Assembly (NCBI GenBank): GCA_963775975.1
Contig: CAVZKX010000002.1
Span: 1,922,001-1,986,000, forward strand
From: JANXQG01 sp963775975
GTDB taxonomy: Bacteria; Planctomycetota; Planctomycetia; Pirellulales; Thermoguttaceae
DNA length: 64,000 nt
Direction: 5' to 3'
The notes beneath the pieces were generated by a model. It was not told the origin of the DNA. It worked only from the letters and a program-made list of their open reading frames with translations, and made no database searches. Shown in pieces: positions 30,318-38,649 of the stretch. How positions within the stretch are numbered: the stretch's first letter is position 1; every line of letters starts with the position of its first letter. Made by a program: the position numbers and the translations under genes.

Positions 30318-31629
30318 GATCTGGACCATCGCCGTGCGCGAGTACCGCGCGATCGTCGGGGCGAAGGCGTTTATGATTGCGCTGGTGCTCATGCCCGTGC
30401 TCATGTTCGCCGGGTTCGCGGTTCAAACTTATATGAAGGGCCGCGTCGGCCCGGAGATGCGGCGGATCGTGGTGCTCGACGACACCGGCCGGCTATTGCC
30501 GACGATCGAGCAGGCGGCCAAGGCGCGCAACGAGCCGCAGGGCGGCAGTGACGAGACGATCAAGAGCGATCCTCGAAAGCAGCCGCGGTTGGAGATTGAG
30601 GCCGGACCGCAGGGACCTGTGTCGGACGAGACGCGGCTCGCGCTTTCCGATCGGGTCCGCCGCGGCGAGATCGACTCGTTTGTGGAAATCCCGGCCAACG
30701 TCTTTCAGGCGGGCGGGCCAGACGGCCTGCCGAAGGTGCTCTTCTATGCCGAGAACGCGCCGCTTTCCGAAGAGCGGGGTTGGCTGACGGCCGTCATCAA
30801 CGACGCGGTCCGCACGCAGCGGCTGGAACAGGCAAACATCGACGCGGCCAAAGTAAAGCGGATCGAACTTCCGGTGCTCCTCGAGCCCGAGCGGCTCAGC
30901 GAGAAATCGGAGCCGGGCGGCGCCGCCGGCCCGAAGCAGGCCAACGAAATGCAGATGACGCTCCTGCCCTTCGGCATGATGATGCTCATGTGGATGGTCA
31001 TTTTCCTCGCCGCGCAGCCGATGCTGGAAAGCGCGATGGAGGAGAAGACGCAGCGGATCGCCGAAGTCCTGCTCGGCTCGGTGAACTGCTTCCAACTCAT
31101 GTTAGGAAAACTGCTGGGCGGCATCGGCGGGTCGCTGACCGTGCTCGCCGTCTACGGGCTAGGCGGCTACATCGCCGCCCGGCACTACGACGTGGCCGAC
31201 ATGGTCCCGCTGCGGCTCGTTCCCTGGTTTATCATCTTCCAGGTGCTGGCCGTGCTCATGTTCGGCTCGATCTTCATGGCCATCGGCGCGTCGGTCAACC
31301 AGATGAAGGAGGCCCAAGGCCTGTTGATGCCGGCATGGCTGGTCTTCATGTATCCGTTGTTCGTCTGGTTCCAAGTCGTGCGGGAGCCCAATGGCAGCTT
31401 CGCCACCTGGCTCTCGCTCGTGCCGCCAGGCATTCCGCTGATGATGGTGTTGCGGATCGGAGCGAGCGCCGCGGTTCCTCTCTGGCAGCCGCTGCTGGGA
31501 GTCGTGATCATGGTCATTTTCACGCTGGGCGTGGTCGCCGCCGCCGGCCGCGTGTTTCGCATCGCCATCCTTGCGCAGGGCAAGTCGCCGACGCTGATTG
31601 AGTTGGCAAAGTGGGCATGGAGGGGGTAG
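30310..31629 (+). CDS. ABC-2 type permease (NatB type)
   Basis: A 439-residue membrane subunit. A GTG at 30310 overlaps the end of the ATPase gene and fits translational coupling; the in-frame codons further upstream lie inside that gene. There is one N-terminal membrane helix (MIALVLMPVLMFAGFAV), a ~170-residue external loop, and about five C-terminal helices starting near LLPFGMMMLMWMVIFLAAQ. This is the NatB/ABC2_membrane_3 layout. The exported substrate is unknown. Confidence 0.85.
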   Translation: MDKIWTIAVREYRAIVGAKAFMIALVLMPVLMFAGFAVQTYMKGRVGPEMRRIVVLDDTGRLLPTIEQAAKARNEPQGGSDETIKSDPRKQPRLEIEAGPQGPVSDETRLALSDRVRRGEIDSFVEIPANVFQAGGPDGLPKVLFYAENAPLSEERGWLTAVINDAVRTQRLEQANIDAAKVKRIELPVLLEPERLSEKSEPGGAAGPKQANEMQMTLLPFGMMMLMWMVIFLAAQPMLESAMEEKTQRIAEVLLGSVNCFQLMLGKLLGGIGGSLTVLAVYGLGGYIAARHYDVADMVPLRLVPWFIIFQVLAVLMFGSIFMAIGASVNQMKEAQGLLMPAWLVFMYPLFVWFQVVREPNGSFATWLSLVPPGIPLMMVLRIGASAAVPLWQPLLGVVIMVIFTLGVVAAAGRVFRIAILAQGKSPTLIELAKWAWRG

Positions 31630-31743
31630 GCGCACGAGATATAGAGGCCGTCTCGCGCGAAGTGGACAGCGAATCCTTGCCAAGCTAGAATTGGACTGTC
31701 GGCACCCACGCAGCCGGTATTCGGATTCACACAAGACGCTTAA

Positions 31744-32061
31744 ATGCCGGCCTTTGAAGTCCAAATAACCGAATCTGCGACGAAGGAACTCAAGGGTATT
31801 CGGGCATTTGATCGCCATCGAATCGTCGAGGAAATTGACAATCAACTGACTCATCAACCGGCCGAGCCGACGCGAAATCGGAAATGGCTGGACTCGGTCG
31901 TGCCCGACTTCGAGCACGTGGCGCCAGTTTGGGAGCTTCGAGTCGGCGAGTTCCGAGTTTTCTACGACGTTGACGAGGCTGCGTTGATTGTAGTTGTCCG
32001 TGCAGTTCGGCGAAAAGAACAAACACAAACAACAGAGGACGTAATTCATGAGGGAGATTAG
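31744..32061 (+). CDS. RelE/ParE-superfamily toxin
   Basis: A 105-residue basic alpha/beta protein. ELRVGEFRVFYDVDE followed by VVVRAVRRKE is the typical RelE-type C-terminal sheet with an RxxY-like core. Such toxins cleave mRNA on the ribosome or poison gyrase. The antitoxin gene overlaps its end by 14 bases, so toxin precedes antitoxin, the reverse of classical relBE order. Confidence 0.8.
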   Translation: MPAFEVQITESATKELKGIRAFDRHRIVEEIDNQLTHQPAEPTRNRKWLDSVVPDFEHVAPVWELRVGEFRVFYDVDEAALIVVVRAVRRKEQTQTTEDVIHEGD

Positions 32062-32296
32062 CATTGAGAACTTCGGCCAGAATGTCGAAGGATTCCTCCA
32101 CGCCGCTCAAGCCGAGCGGCTGTTGGTCACTCAAGGCGGGAAACCTCTCGCCGTGTTGGTTGGCGTGGAGAATAAGGACCAAGAAGATTGGACCGTTGAG
32201 AATTCGCCGGAGTTTTGGCGAATGATCGAGGATCGCCGCCGCGAACGTACGCTGCCGTGGAAGGAAGTAAGAGACTCGCTCTTGGAAGCGAAATAG
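32048..32296 (+). CDS. Phd/YefM-type antitoxin
   Basis: An 82-residue protein. The N-terminal half (GQNVEGFLHAAQAERLLVTQ then GGKPLAVLVGVE) has the Phd/YefM DNA-binding fold pattern. The C-terminal half, with SPEFWRMIEDRRRE, is the flexible toxin-binding part typical of planctomycete and cyanobacterial homologues. It overlaps the toxin gene and would repress the pair. Confidence 0.8.
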   Translation: MREISIENFGQNVEGFLHAAQAERLLVTQGGKPLAVLVGVENKDQEDWTVENSPEFWRMIEDRRRERTLPWKEVRDSLLEAK

Positions 32297-32429
32297 TTTT
32301 AGCTTGGACAGGCGACCCTTTGCGTGCCCTCCTCTGCGTGGCGCGGCCGCTCCTCGACATGCCTTCTTGCGGCAGTTATACTCATACGTTCCTCTGCGCC
32401 GCCGTTAATCGCACTATCCGCAATCATCC

Positions 32430-33333
<904 letters not shown>

Positions 33334-33428
33334 GCATTGGGTTCCAGCATTTCAAATCTGAGATCTGAGATTTGACATCTTCTGTTCATTCACTCTGACT
33401 TCTAACTCCTGACTCCTAACTTCCCCCC

Positions 33429-34490
33429 ATGCAAACGATCCTCGTCACCGGCGGCGCCGGTTTTATCGGCAGTTGTTACGTCCGCACGACAATCGCTAAC
33501 AGCGCGGCGAAGGTTATCAATTTCGACAGTTTGACCTATGCGGGGAATCTCGATTCGCTGGAGCCGGTGAGCGCCAATCCAGACTATGCCTTCGTGCAGG
33601 GCGACATCACCGATCGCGCCGCCGTTGACCGGGCGTTTGCCGAGCACCGGCCGACAGCGGTAGTGCATTTCGCCGCCGAGTCGCACGTCGATCGCTCGAT
33701 CGACAACCCTTCGCAGTTCGTCGTGACCAACGTGCTGGGCACATTCCAAATGCTCGACGCGGCGCTGAAATATTGGGGAAAGCTGGACGAGCCGGAAAAG
33801 GACAACTTCCGCTTCCTGCACGTCTCGACCGACGAAGTCTATGGCTCGCTAGGGCCGACGGGCTTGTTCGCCGAAGAGACTTCTTACGACCCGAGTTCGC
33901 CCTATTCTGCCTCGAAAGCTTCATCGGACCATCTCGCCAGAGCGTACCATCGCACGTACGGCCTGCCGGTGCTGATTACAAACTGCTCGAACAATTACGG
34001 GCCGTATCAGTTTCCCGAAAAACTGATCCCGCTGATGATCCTCAACGCGGCCGAAGGGAAGAAACTGCCCGTCTATGGCGACGGCATGAATGTCCGCGAC
34101 TGGCTATTCGTTGAGGACCACTGCCGGGCGCTTTCGTGTGTGCTGACGAAGGGCAAGCCGGGCGAGACCTACAACATCGGCGGCAACTGCGAGCAGCCGA
34201 ACATCGAGATCGTCCGCCGCGTCTGCGCCTTGGTGGACGAATTGCGGCCGGGATTGCCGCACGCGCCGTGCAGTTCGCTGGTTACTTACGTCAAGGATCG
34301 GCCCGGCCACGACCGGCGGTATGCCATCGACGCGGGCAAGGTCCTTCGCGAAATCGGCTGGCAGCCGGAACATGATTTTACCTCCGGCCTGCGACGGACA
34401 GTGCAATGGTATCTGGACAATCCGAAATGGGTCGAGCGCGTGCAGAGCGGGAAGTATCGGCGGGAGAGATTGGGGTTGGGGGAGGGGTAG
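33429..34490 (+). CDS. rfbB: dTDP-glucose 4,6-dehydratase
   Basis: A 353-residue extended short-chain dehydrogenase that converts dTDP-glucose to dTDP-4-keto-6-deoxyglucose with bound NAD. TGGAGFIGS is the Rossmann loop. FLHVSTDEVYG holds the catalytic Thr-Asp-Glu, and YSASKASSDH is the Tyr-x3-Lys site. The length is normal and the frame intact. rfbC and rfbD are not adjacent, so the later steps are encoded elsewhere or the product is used differently. Confidence 0.95.
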   Translation: MQTILVTGGAGFIGSCYVRTTIANSAAKVINFDSLTYAGNLDSLEPVSANPDYAFVQGDITDRAAVDRAFAEHRPTAVVHFAAESHVDRSIDNPSQFVVTNVLGTFQMLDAALKYWGKLDEPEKDNFRFLHVSTDEVYGSLGPTGLFAEETSYDPSSPYSASKASSDHLARAYHRTYGLPVLITNCSNNYGPYQFPEKLIPLMILNAAEGKKLPVYGDGMNVRDWLFVEDHCRALSCVLTKGKPGETYNIGGNCEQPNIEIVRRVCALVDELRPGLPHAPCSSLVTYVKDRPGHDRRYAIDAGKVLREIGWQPEHDFTSGLRRTVQWYLDNPKWVERVQSGKYRRERLGLGEG

Positions 34491-34503
34491 GCACGAGGTC
34501 TAT

Positions 34504-35040
34504 GGGCAGCAGCATCGATTCATTCTTTCCGCGCGTATCGAGCTTGACCCGGAAGCAATCCGAAAGGGGCTGGAGGCGTCGTTTGAACGACTAAGCGAGC
34601 CCCTCGCGCTCCTTCAACAACGCGGCCACTTTGCACACGACACCGGAGATTGGTGGGTTTCTTGGAACGACGTTGATCCCGGAATCAGACAAGCGATTGG
34701 CGAAGGACCGCTCGCTTTCTCCATCTCCGCTTTTGAGGAGGTGATAATATTCTCGAGCATCGAGCGGTCCGGAATGATTTATTCCCCCGATTCGCTAATC
34801 GCGGTTCCGCTGCGTCAGATCTTTTGCGGGGTGGGGCGCGATTTAGGGGCGGCCCGAGAACTGATTGTTGCCTCTAGTGTCTCCGGTGAAACGGACTATG
34901 CCTTCGATGTTGCCTGTGACGGCGGGTCATTCGTTGATGTTTGTCGATGTATGCGAGAACATGCCGGGCCGCCGGCAACTACTTGGAAGGAGTGGGAATG
35001 CGGCGATATCGGCTGGTATCTCGGGCCCTCCGAGGCGTGA
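34504..35040 (+). CDS. Hypothetical protein, start uncertain
   Basis: An open frame of about 178 residues beginning around YGQQHRFILSARIELD and ending YLGPSEA. The sequence (a helical ELDPEAIRKGLEASFERL segment, then a mixed alpha/beta domain) looks coding, but there is no good in-frame start. An ATG at 34502 is out of frame by one, so an indel near 34505 is likely. I recognise no family. It sits just after rfbB and is not obviously part of the sugar pathway. Confidence 0.45.
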   Translation, partial: GQQHRFILSARIELDPEAIRKGLEASFERLSEPLALLQQRGHFAHDTGDWWVSWNDVDPGIRQAIGEGPLAFSISAFEEVIIFSSIERSGMIYSPDSLIAVPLRQIFCGVGRDLGAARELIVASSVSGETDYAFDVACDGGSFVDVCRCMREHAGPPATTWKEWECGDIGWYLGPSEA

Positions 35041-35112
35041 GGGCGCGATTTAAGGTAGAATCGGCGATAACAAGCTCAGTTACAACTGCCCTGTCGTCGA
35101 GGTCTCCCAATT

Positions 35113-35373
35113 CTACGCAGTTACCGAAATGTCTTCCGGCTCGATCTTGACCCAGGCGACGTGACAGCCCGCCTTCTGCACATCCCCGATCGCGGAGCGC
35201 ACCGCGTGCTCAAACGATTCGGCCTCACGATCAAACCCGATGGCGGCTACCCCTTCGCTCGACCACGGTGAACCGTCGTCGCAGCCCGCCTCAAACAGGG
35301 CCTCGGCCAAGTCTTCGGAAATTTCGTCAACACCAGCCAGTATGACAGTGAAATGATAAGTGGTCATTTTCAT
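35113..35373 (-). CDS. HicB-side partner of a HicA-like gene, DNA-binding end missing
   Basis: An 86-residue protein starting MKMTTYHFTVILAGVDEISE. I recall planctomycete relatives that share the EALFEAGCDD and FDREAESFEHAVRSAI segments and then continue after EPED into a helix-turn-helix. Here the protein ends right there (IEPEDISVTA), so the DNA-binding half seems lost. It starts 16 bases after the HicA-like gene. Likely the antitoxin or regulator of that pair; the truncation is inferred from memory of the family. Confidence 0.5.
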   Translation of the reverse strand: MKMTTYHFTVILAGVDEISEDLAEALFEAGCDDGSPWSSEGVAAIGFDREAESFEHAVRSAIGDVQKAGCHVAWVKIEPEDISVTA

Positions 35374-35389
35374 GGGTTTGGTCGTCCGG

Positions 35390-35611
35390 TCAGTGTGGGC
35401 AGCGATCGACTGCGCGGCGGATGCGAGCCGCGTGGTTCTCTGGGACGCGAGGCGTCGAGTAAACTGCCTGGTGGCAACCGCTTCTTTCGCCGTGCGGGCA
35501 CAAGAGCAGTCCCCAAATATGCGCCCGCGGCCCAGCCTTTCGCAATTGCCAACCGTGGGCGAGCGCATAATCGACGGCCGCGCGTATGTGCTTGTTCGGG
35601 TGGTCGTTCAT
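35390..35611 (-). CDS. Small HicA-like putative toxin
   Basis: A 73-residue protein, NKHIRAAVDYALAHGWQLRK followed by GPRAHIWGLLLC and STPRVPENHAARIRR. The small alpha/beta form with a conserved HIW in place of the HicA GSHH-type segment fits the HicA-like double-stranded RNA-binding fold. Such proteins are common singletons or toxin partners in planctomycetes and cyanobacteria. Paired with the next gene downstream. Toxicity is not shown by sequence. Confidence 0.5.
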   Translation of the reverse strand: MNDHPNKHIRAAVDYALAHGWQLRKAGPRAHIWGLLLCPHGERSGCHQAVYSTPRVPENHAARIRRAVDRCPH

Positions 35612-35647
35612 GACGGGCCGCTTCAGCGCTCAGTGAGGCACATTCAA

Positions 35648-36316
35648 TTATAGCAGACTCTTACGGCAGAATTCTAATCGAGAGACGTACCATCCCATCG
35701 CCGCCGCGCACGTTCCGCCCAACAAATCCCACAAGTAATGCTGTTTCGTCGTCAGAATCGACAAGCAGCAAATCATCACGCCCGCAGCCACAAGCGGCCA
35801 ACAACGGCCGAGGCTCTTTTCTCGCCGAAGTGCGAAACAGGCCAAAAGCGGTACGATCACATGCGACGAGGGAAAACTGCACTCCGGCGAGTCGAACTCG
35901 ATCAAGCTGCGATATGCCATGTTCGACCAGGAGTCGTCCGTCGGCGTTAGCGGTCGGGGATAGTGCGTCGGCATGAACAAGAAGAAGAGCCAAGCCAGGC
36001 CCATCGCGATGAAATAGGCCCGCAGCAGCCGGTGGAACACACGCTTTTGCCGCACCAACAGTGGCAGCCCGGGGGCCATCGCGATCAGGGCGAAGTAGCC
36101 CCAGATCGTCCAGAGCGAAAACGGCAAGGCGCGGTCGATCCAGGTCAGCGGCAGCTCGCGCGAGCGAAAGAGGAGACAGTGATTGAGCAGCCAGTAGATG
36201 CCGACCTGCAATACTGCCAACGGCGCTATGCAGCAGAGCTTCTGCGTGAGGCTGATCATGCCCCGCAGGTCGGCCGCCGCACGGGTTTTACTACTTTGCG
36301 ATGTGTCGGTTGTCAT
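35648..36316 (-). CDS. PAP2-family membrane phosphatase
   Basis: A 222-residue membrane protein of the PAP2/inositolphosphotransferase-like group. It has five to six helices. Phosphatase motifs are HYPRPLTP, the central SFPSSHVIVPLL and the distal TKQHYLWDLLGG (catalytic His with Asp). The ATG at 36316 overlaps the stop of the upstream fragment gene (ATGA), which suggests joint translation. It likely acts on lipid phosphates or undecaprenyl pyrophosphate at the cytoplasmic membrane. Confidence 0.8.
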   Translation of the reverse strand: MTTDTSQSSKTRAAADLRGMISLTQKLCCIAPLAVLQVGIYWLLNHCLLFRSRELPLTWIDRALPFSLWTIWGYFALIAMAPGLPLLVRQKRVFHRLLRAYFIAMGLAWLFFLFMPTHYPRPLTPTDDSWSNMAYRSLIEFDSPECSFPSSHVIVPLLACFALRREKSLGRCWPLVAAGVMICCLSILTTKQHYLWDLLGGTCAAAMGWYVSRLEFCRKSLL

Positions 36317-36564
36317 CGATCCTTTTTCGCTTCGGCCGTCGCTAGCGCCTCGTTCATCTTCAGCGCCACGTCCAGCAAATAGGCCGAATCCACGTAATCG
36401 GCGTAGAGCAGGTTCGGGATACAGCCTTGACGGTTCGGGTAGTTCAACACCTTGATGTCGTCGGCCAGCTTGCGATTGGGAAGCTCCGAGTAGGCGCGAA
36501 CTCCCGTCGCCGGGGTCAACGTCCAGGAGAGCAGAAATAGGTCGCATGGCAAGGCCGATCGCAC
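36313..36564 (-). CDS. Orphan fragment resembling the C-terminus of a PI-PLC-like phosphodiesterase
   Basis: An 83-residue frame with a GTG start. LFLLSWTLTPATG and the end PNLLYADYVDSAYLLDVALK resemble the last third of bacterial phosphatidylinositol-specific phospholipase C domains (SWTLT..., PNIVYVDF...). The catalytic His-containing N-terminal half is missing, and RNase D begins just upstream. A remnant of a larger gene is likely. It is coupled to the PAP2 gene by an ATGA overlap. The family match is by eye. Confidence 0.35.
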   Translation of the reverse strand: MRSALPCDLFLLSWTLTPATGVRAYSELPNRKLADDIKVLNYPNRQGCIPNLLYADYVDSAYLLDVALKMNEALATAEAKKDR

Positions 36565-36601
36565 CTTGCATCATACTGCCGCTCTTTTGCATTTCGGCCC
36601 G

Positions 36602-37789
36602 CTACTCCGTGCGTCGCTCCAAAACCAGCGGATGCTCCGCAGCCGGATCGCCTATGCGGATCGCAGTCTTGCCGTCGAGCAGATCGTCGAACAACCGCCC
36701 GACAAATTCGGCCCGCCAGCCGCTGGCCAGCTTGGGAACGTGTGCGGAATGATCACTGCGGCCGGATAGCCGCCAGCCGATCCAGTCGCGAATGTCGTTG
36801 GGGCCGCCGACCAGGTTCGGCGCCAAATCCGCCTCGCGGCAGACGCTGCCCAAGGCGGCAAAGAGGAACTGACCCAGTACGGAGAGTTGCGGCGTCGCCT
36901 GGCGCGGATGCCGCGGCGGGCATTCTTCGGGAGGCATCGTCAGAGCCACTTGAATACACTGGGCAATCTGATCGATCCGCCGCGTCAGATCGCCGCGCTC
37001 CAATCTGCGCACGGCTTTGATCCGCTTTACGTCGGCCGTCTGACGCTTGGCGAGCTCGACGATCAGGTCGTCGCGGAGAACCCGCCGGGCGGGCTGATTG
37101 CGACGGCGGGCCTCTTCTTCCCGCCATTTCCACAGTTCGTGAACGATCGCCAGGCTCCGCGGATCGAGGTTCGTATTGCCCGACACCCGCCGCCAGCGCT
37201 CGTCGGACATCGCATGGCAAAGGGCCTCGCACCACGACTGCCGCTCCTCCTCGAGCCAGCCCAGGCGGCCAAGTTCCACCAGCCGGGCGTGGATGCGGTC
37301 GCGGACGAGGCTAAGGTAATAGACATCATCGGCGGCGTAATCCAACTGCCGCTTCGATAGCGGACGCTTCCGCCAGTCGGTGCGGGTCTCGTGCTTATCC
37401 ATCGACTCGCCCAGCAGCTTGAGGACGAGCGTGCTATAGCCGGCTGGATACTCGATGCCGGCCAGTCCGGCCGCAAGCTGGGCGTCAAAGAGTTTTTTTG
37501 GCAGCCGCCCGGTCGCGGCCAGGCAGAATTCCATTTCGCTGCGGCCGGCATGGACGATCGTCTCTCGGTCGCCGTCGACGATCACTTGCCAGAAAGGAAG
37601 CACGTCGGTCACTTCGATCGCATCGATGACCGCCAGATGCTTCGGCGTACTGACTTGAATCAGGCAGAGCTCGGGCCGGAAGCTGCCCTCGGAGATAAAC
37701 TCGGTGTCAAGTGCGATCCAGTCGCTGGCGGCAAGCTCCGCGCAGAACTCGCGTAAGTGGCTCTCCGTGGTGATGAAATCGTAATTCAC
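36602..37789 (-). CDS. rnd: Ribonuclease D (DEDDy exonuclease with HRDC domain)
   Basis: A 395-residue 3'-5' exoribonuclease for tRNA and stable RNA maturation. A GTG at 37789 starts MNYDFITTESHLREF. The DEDDy site is visible: Asp and Glu in WIALDTEF, Asp-containing HAGRSEMEF, and the Tyr-x3-Asp motif in LDYAADDVYYLSLV. HRDC-like helices occupy about residues 210-290. The C-terminal ~100 residues are a planctomycete extension. It lies 11 bases after a membrane-anchored hypothetical gene. Confidence 0.9.
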   Translation of the reverse strand: MNYDFITTESHLREFCAELAASDWIALDTEFISEGSFRPELCLIQVSTPKHLAVIDAIEVTDVLPFWQVIVDGDRETIVHAGRSEMEFCLAATGRLPKKLFDAQLAAGLAGIEYPAGYSTLVLKLLGESMDKHETRTDWRKRPLSKRQLDYAADDVYYLSLVRDRIHARLVELGRLGWLEEERQSWCEALCHAMSDERWRRVSGNTNLDPRSLAIVHELWKWREEEARRRNQPARRVLRDDLIVELAKRQTADVKRIKAVRRLERGDLTRRIDQIAQCIQVALTMPPEECPPRHPRQATPQLSVLGQFLFAALGSVCREADLAPNLVGGPNDIRDWIGWRLSGRSDHSAHVPKLASGWRAEFVGRLFDDLLDGKTAIRIGDPAAEHPLVLERRTE

Positions 37790-37800
37790 GTAGACGCCAT

Positions 37801-38439
37801 TTACGGCTTGCCCTGTTTACCGAATAAGCCAAAGTTGGAGAACTGTCGCACGATCCACCTTCCTTGCACAGCCGTCATGAACGCGGCAATCTGCTTCTGC
37901 TGTGCGGGCTCGACACGGCGGCTGCACTCGGCGACTCGTTCGGCGATGAGCTTGTTGAGCGCTCCGTCGGACTTCGAGCCGGATTTCGTGTCTGCCGCGG
38001 AACTGCCTTGCTGGCACGCCGCGCCGATCTTGCTCCACTGATCGACGCGATCGAGGAAGCGGTCGAGATAGGCCGGCTGCTCGGCGGCGGGCACCTTCGC
38101 GTATTCGTCGACTTTCTCCAACAGCCAGGGGCTCAAGAGCGTGCCGATGTTGGTCCAAAGCATTGTGCGACGCGATTCATTTAGCTGAGAGATACATTCG
38201 GCCAGATCGCTCGTCGATCCAAGGTCGGAGTCGAGGCGATGGACGATCGCCTGCTGAGTGCTCGACGATTCCTGGCTAAGATCGCGGGTCACCAGCCAGC
38301 GAAAAAGCTGCTCCGTCGTGGCCTGCGACGGGTCGGGCAACGGGGCATAGACATAGTAGAGCCCGGCACCGGCCGCCACGCCCAGCATGGCAACGAGCGA
38401 CAAAACAATCAATAGTCCGTAACGTTTGCGAATCATCAT
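37801..38439 (-). CDS. Hypothetical protein with one N-terminal membrane anchor
   Basis: A 212-residue protein. The ATG at 38439 has GGAG upstream. It has a basic start and one membrane helix (GLLIVLSLVAMLGVAAGAGL), then a helical, probably periplasmic domain rich in Gln/Ser/Glu with no recognised family. Likely in one transcript with rnd, 11 bases downstream. The helix could also be an uncleaved signal. Confidence 0.6.
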   Translation of the reverse strand: MMIRKRYGLLIVLSLVAMLGVAAGAGLYYVYAPLPDPSQATTEQLFRWLVTRDLSQESSSTQQAIVHRLDSDLGSTSDLAECISQLNESRRTMLWTNIGTLLSPWLLEKVDEYAKVPAAEQPAYLDRFLDRVDQWSKIGAACQQGSSAADTKSGSKSDGALNKLIAERVAECSRRVEPAQQKQIAAFMTAVQGRWIVRQFSNFGLFGKQGKP

Positions 38440-38649
38440 AAGTCTCCAGGCGTTTGTTTTTTCCACCATGGAGTGATAGGCGACATGTATCGAAAATTGT
38501 AACGCAGGAACTGACTATTTGCCACCGGCTTGGTGGAAATGCGGCCGAAATGCCCTGTTTCGTGAGGATTGGATTGACGGGAGGTGCAAAAAATGGCAGG
38601 CTAACGTTCCGTTGACTTATACCGCCGCGTTTGATTGGGGAGATTGGAC

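Noticed and set aside
35041..35112. tRNA or small RNA in short gaps
   Set aside because: No cloverleaf arms or T-loop consensus was seen here or in other gaps.
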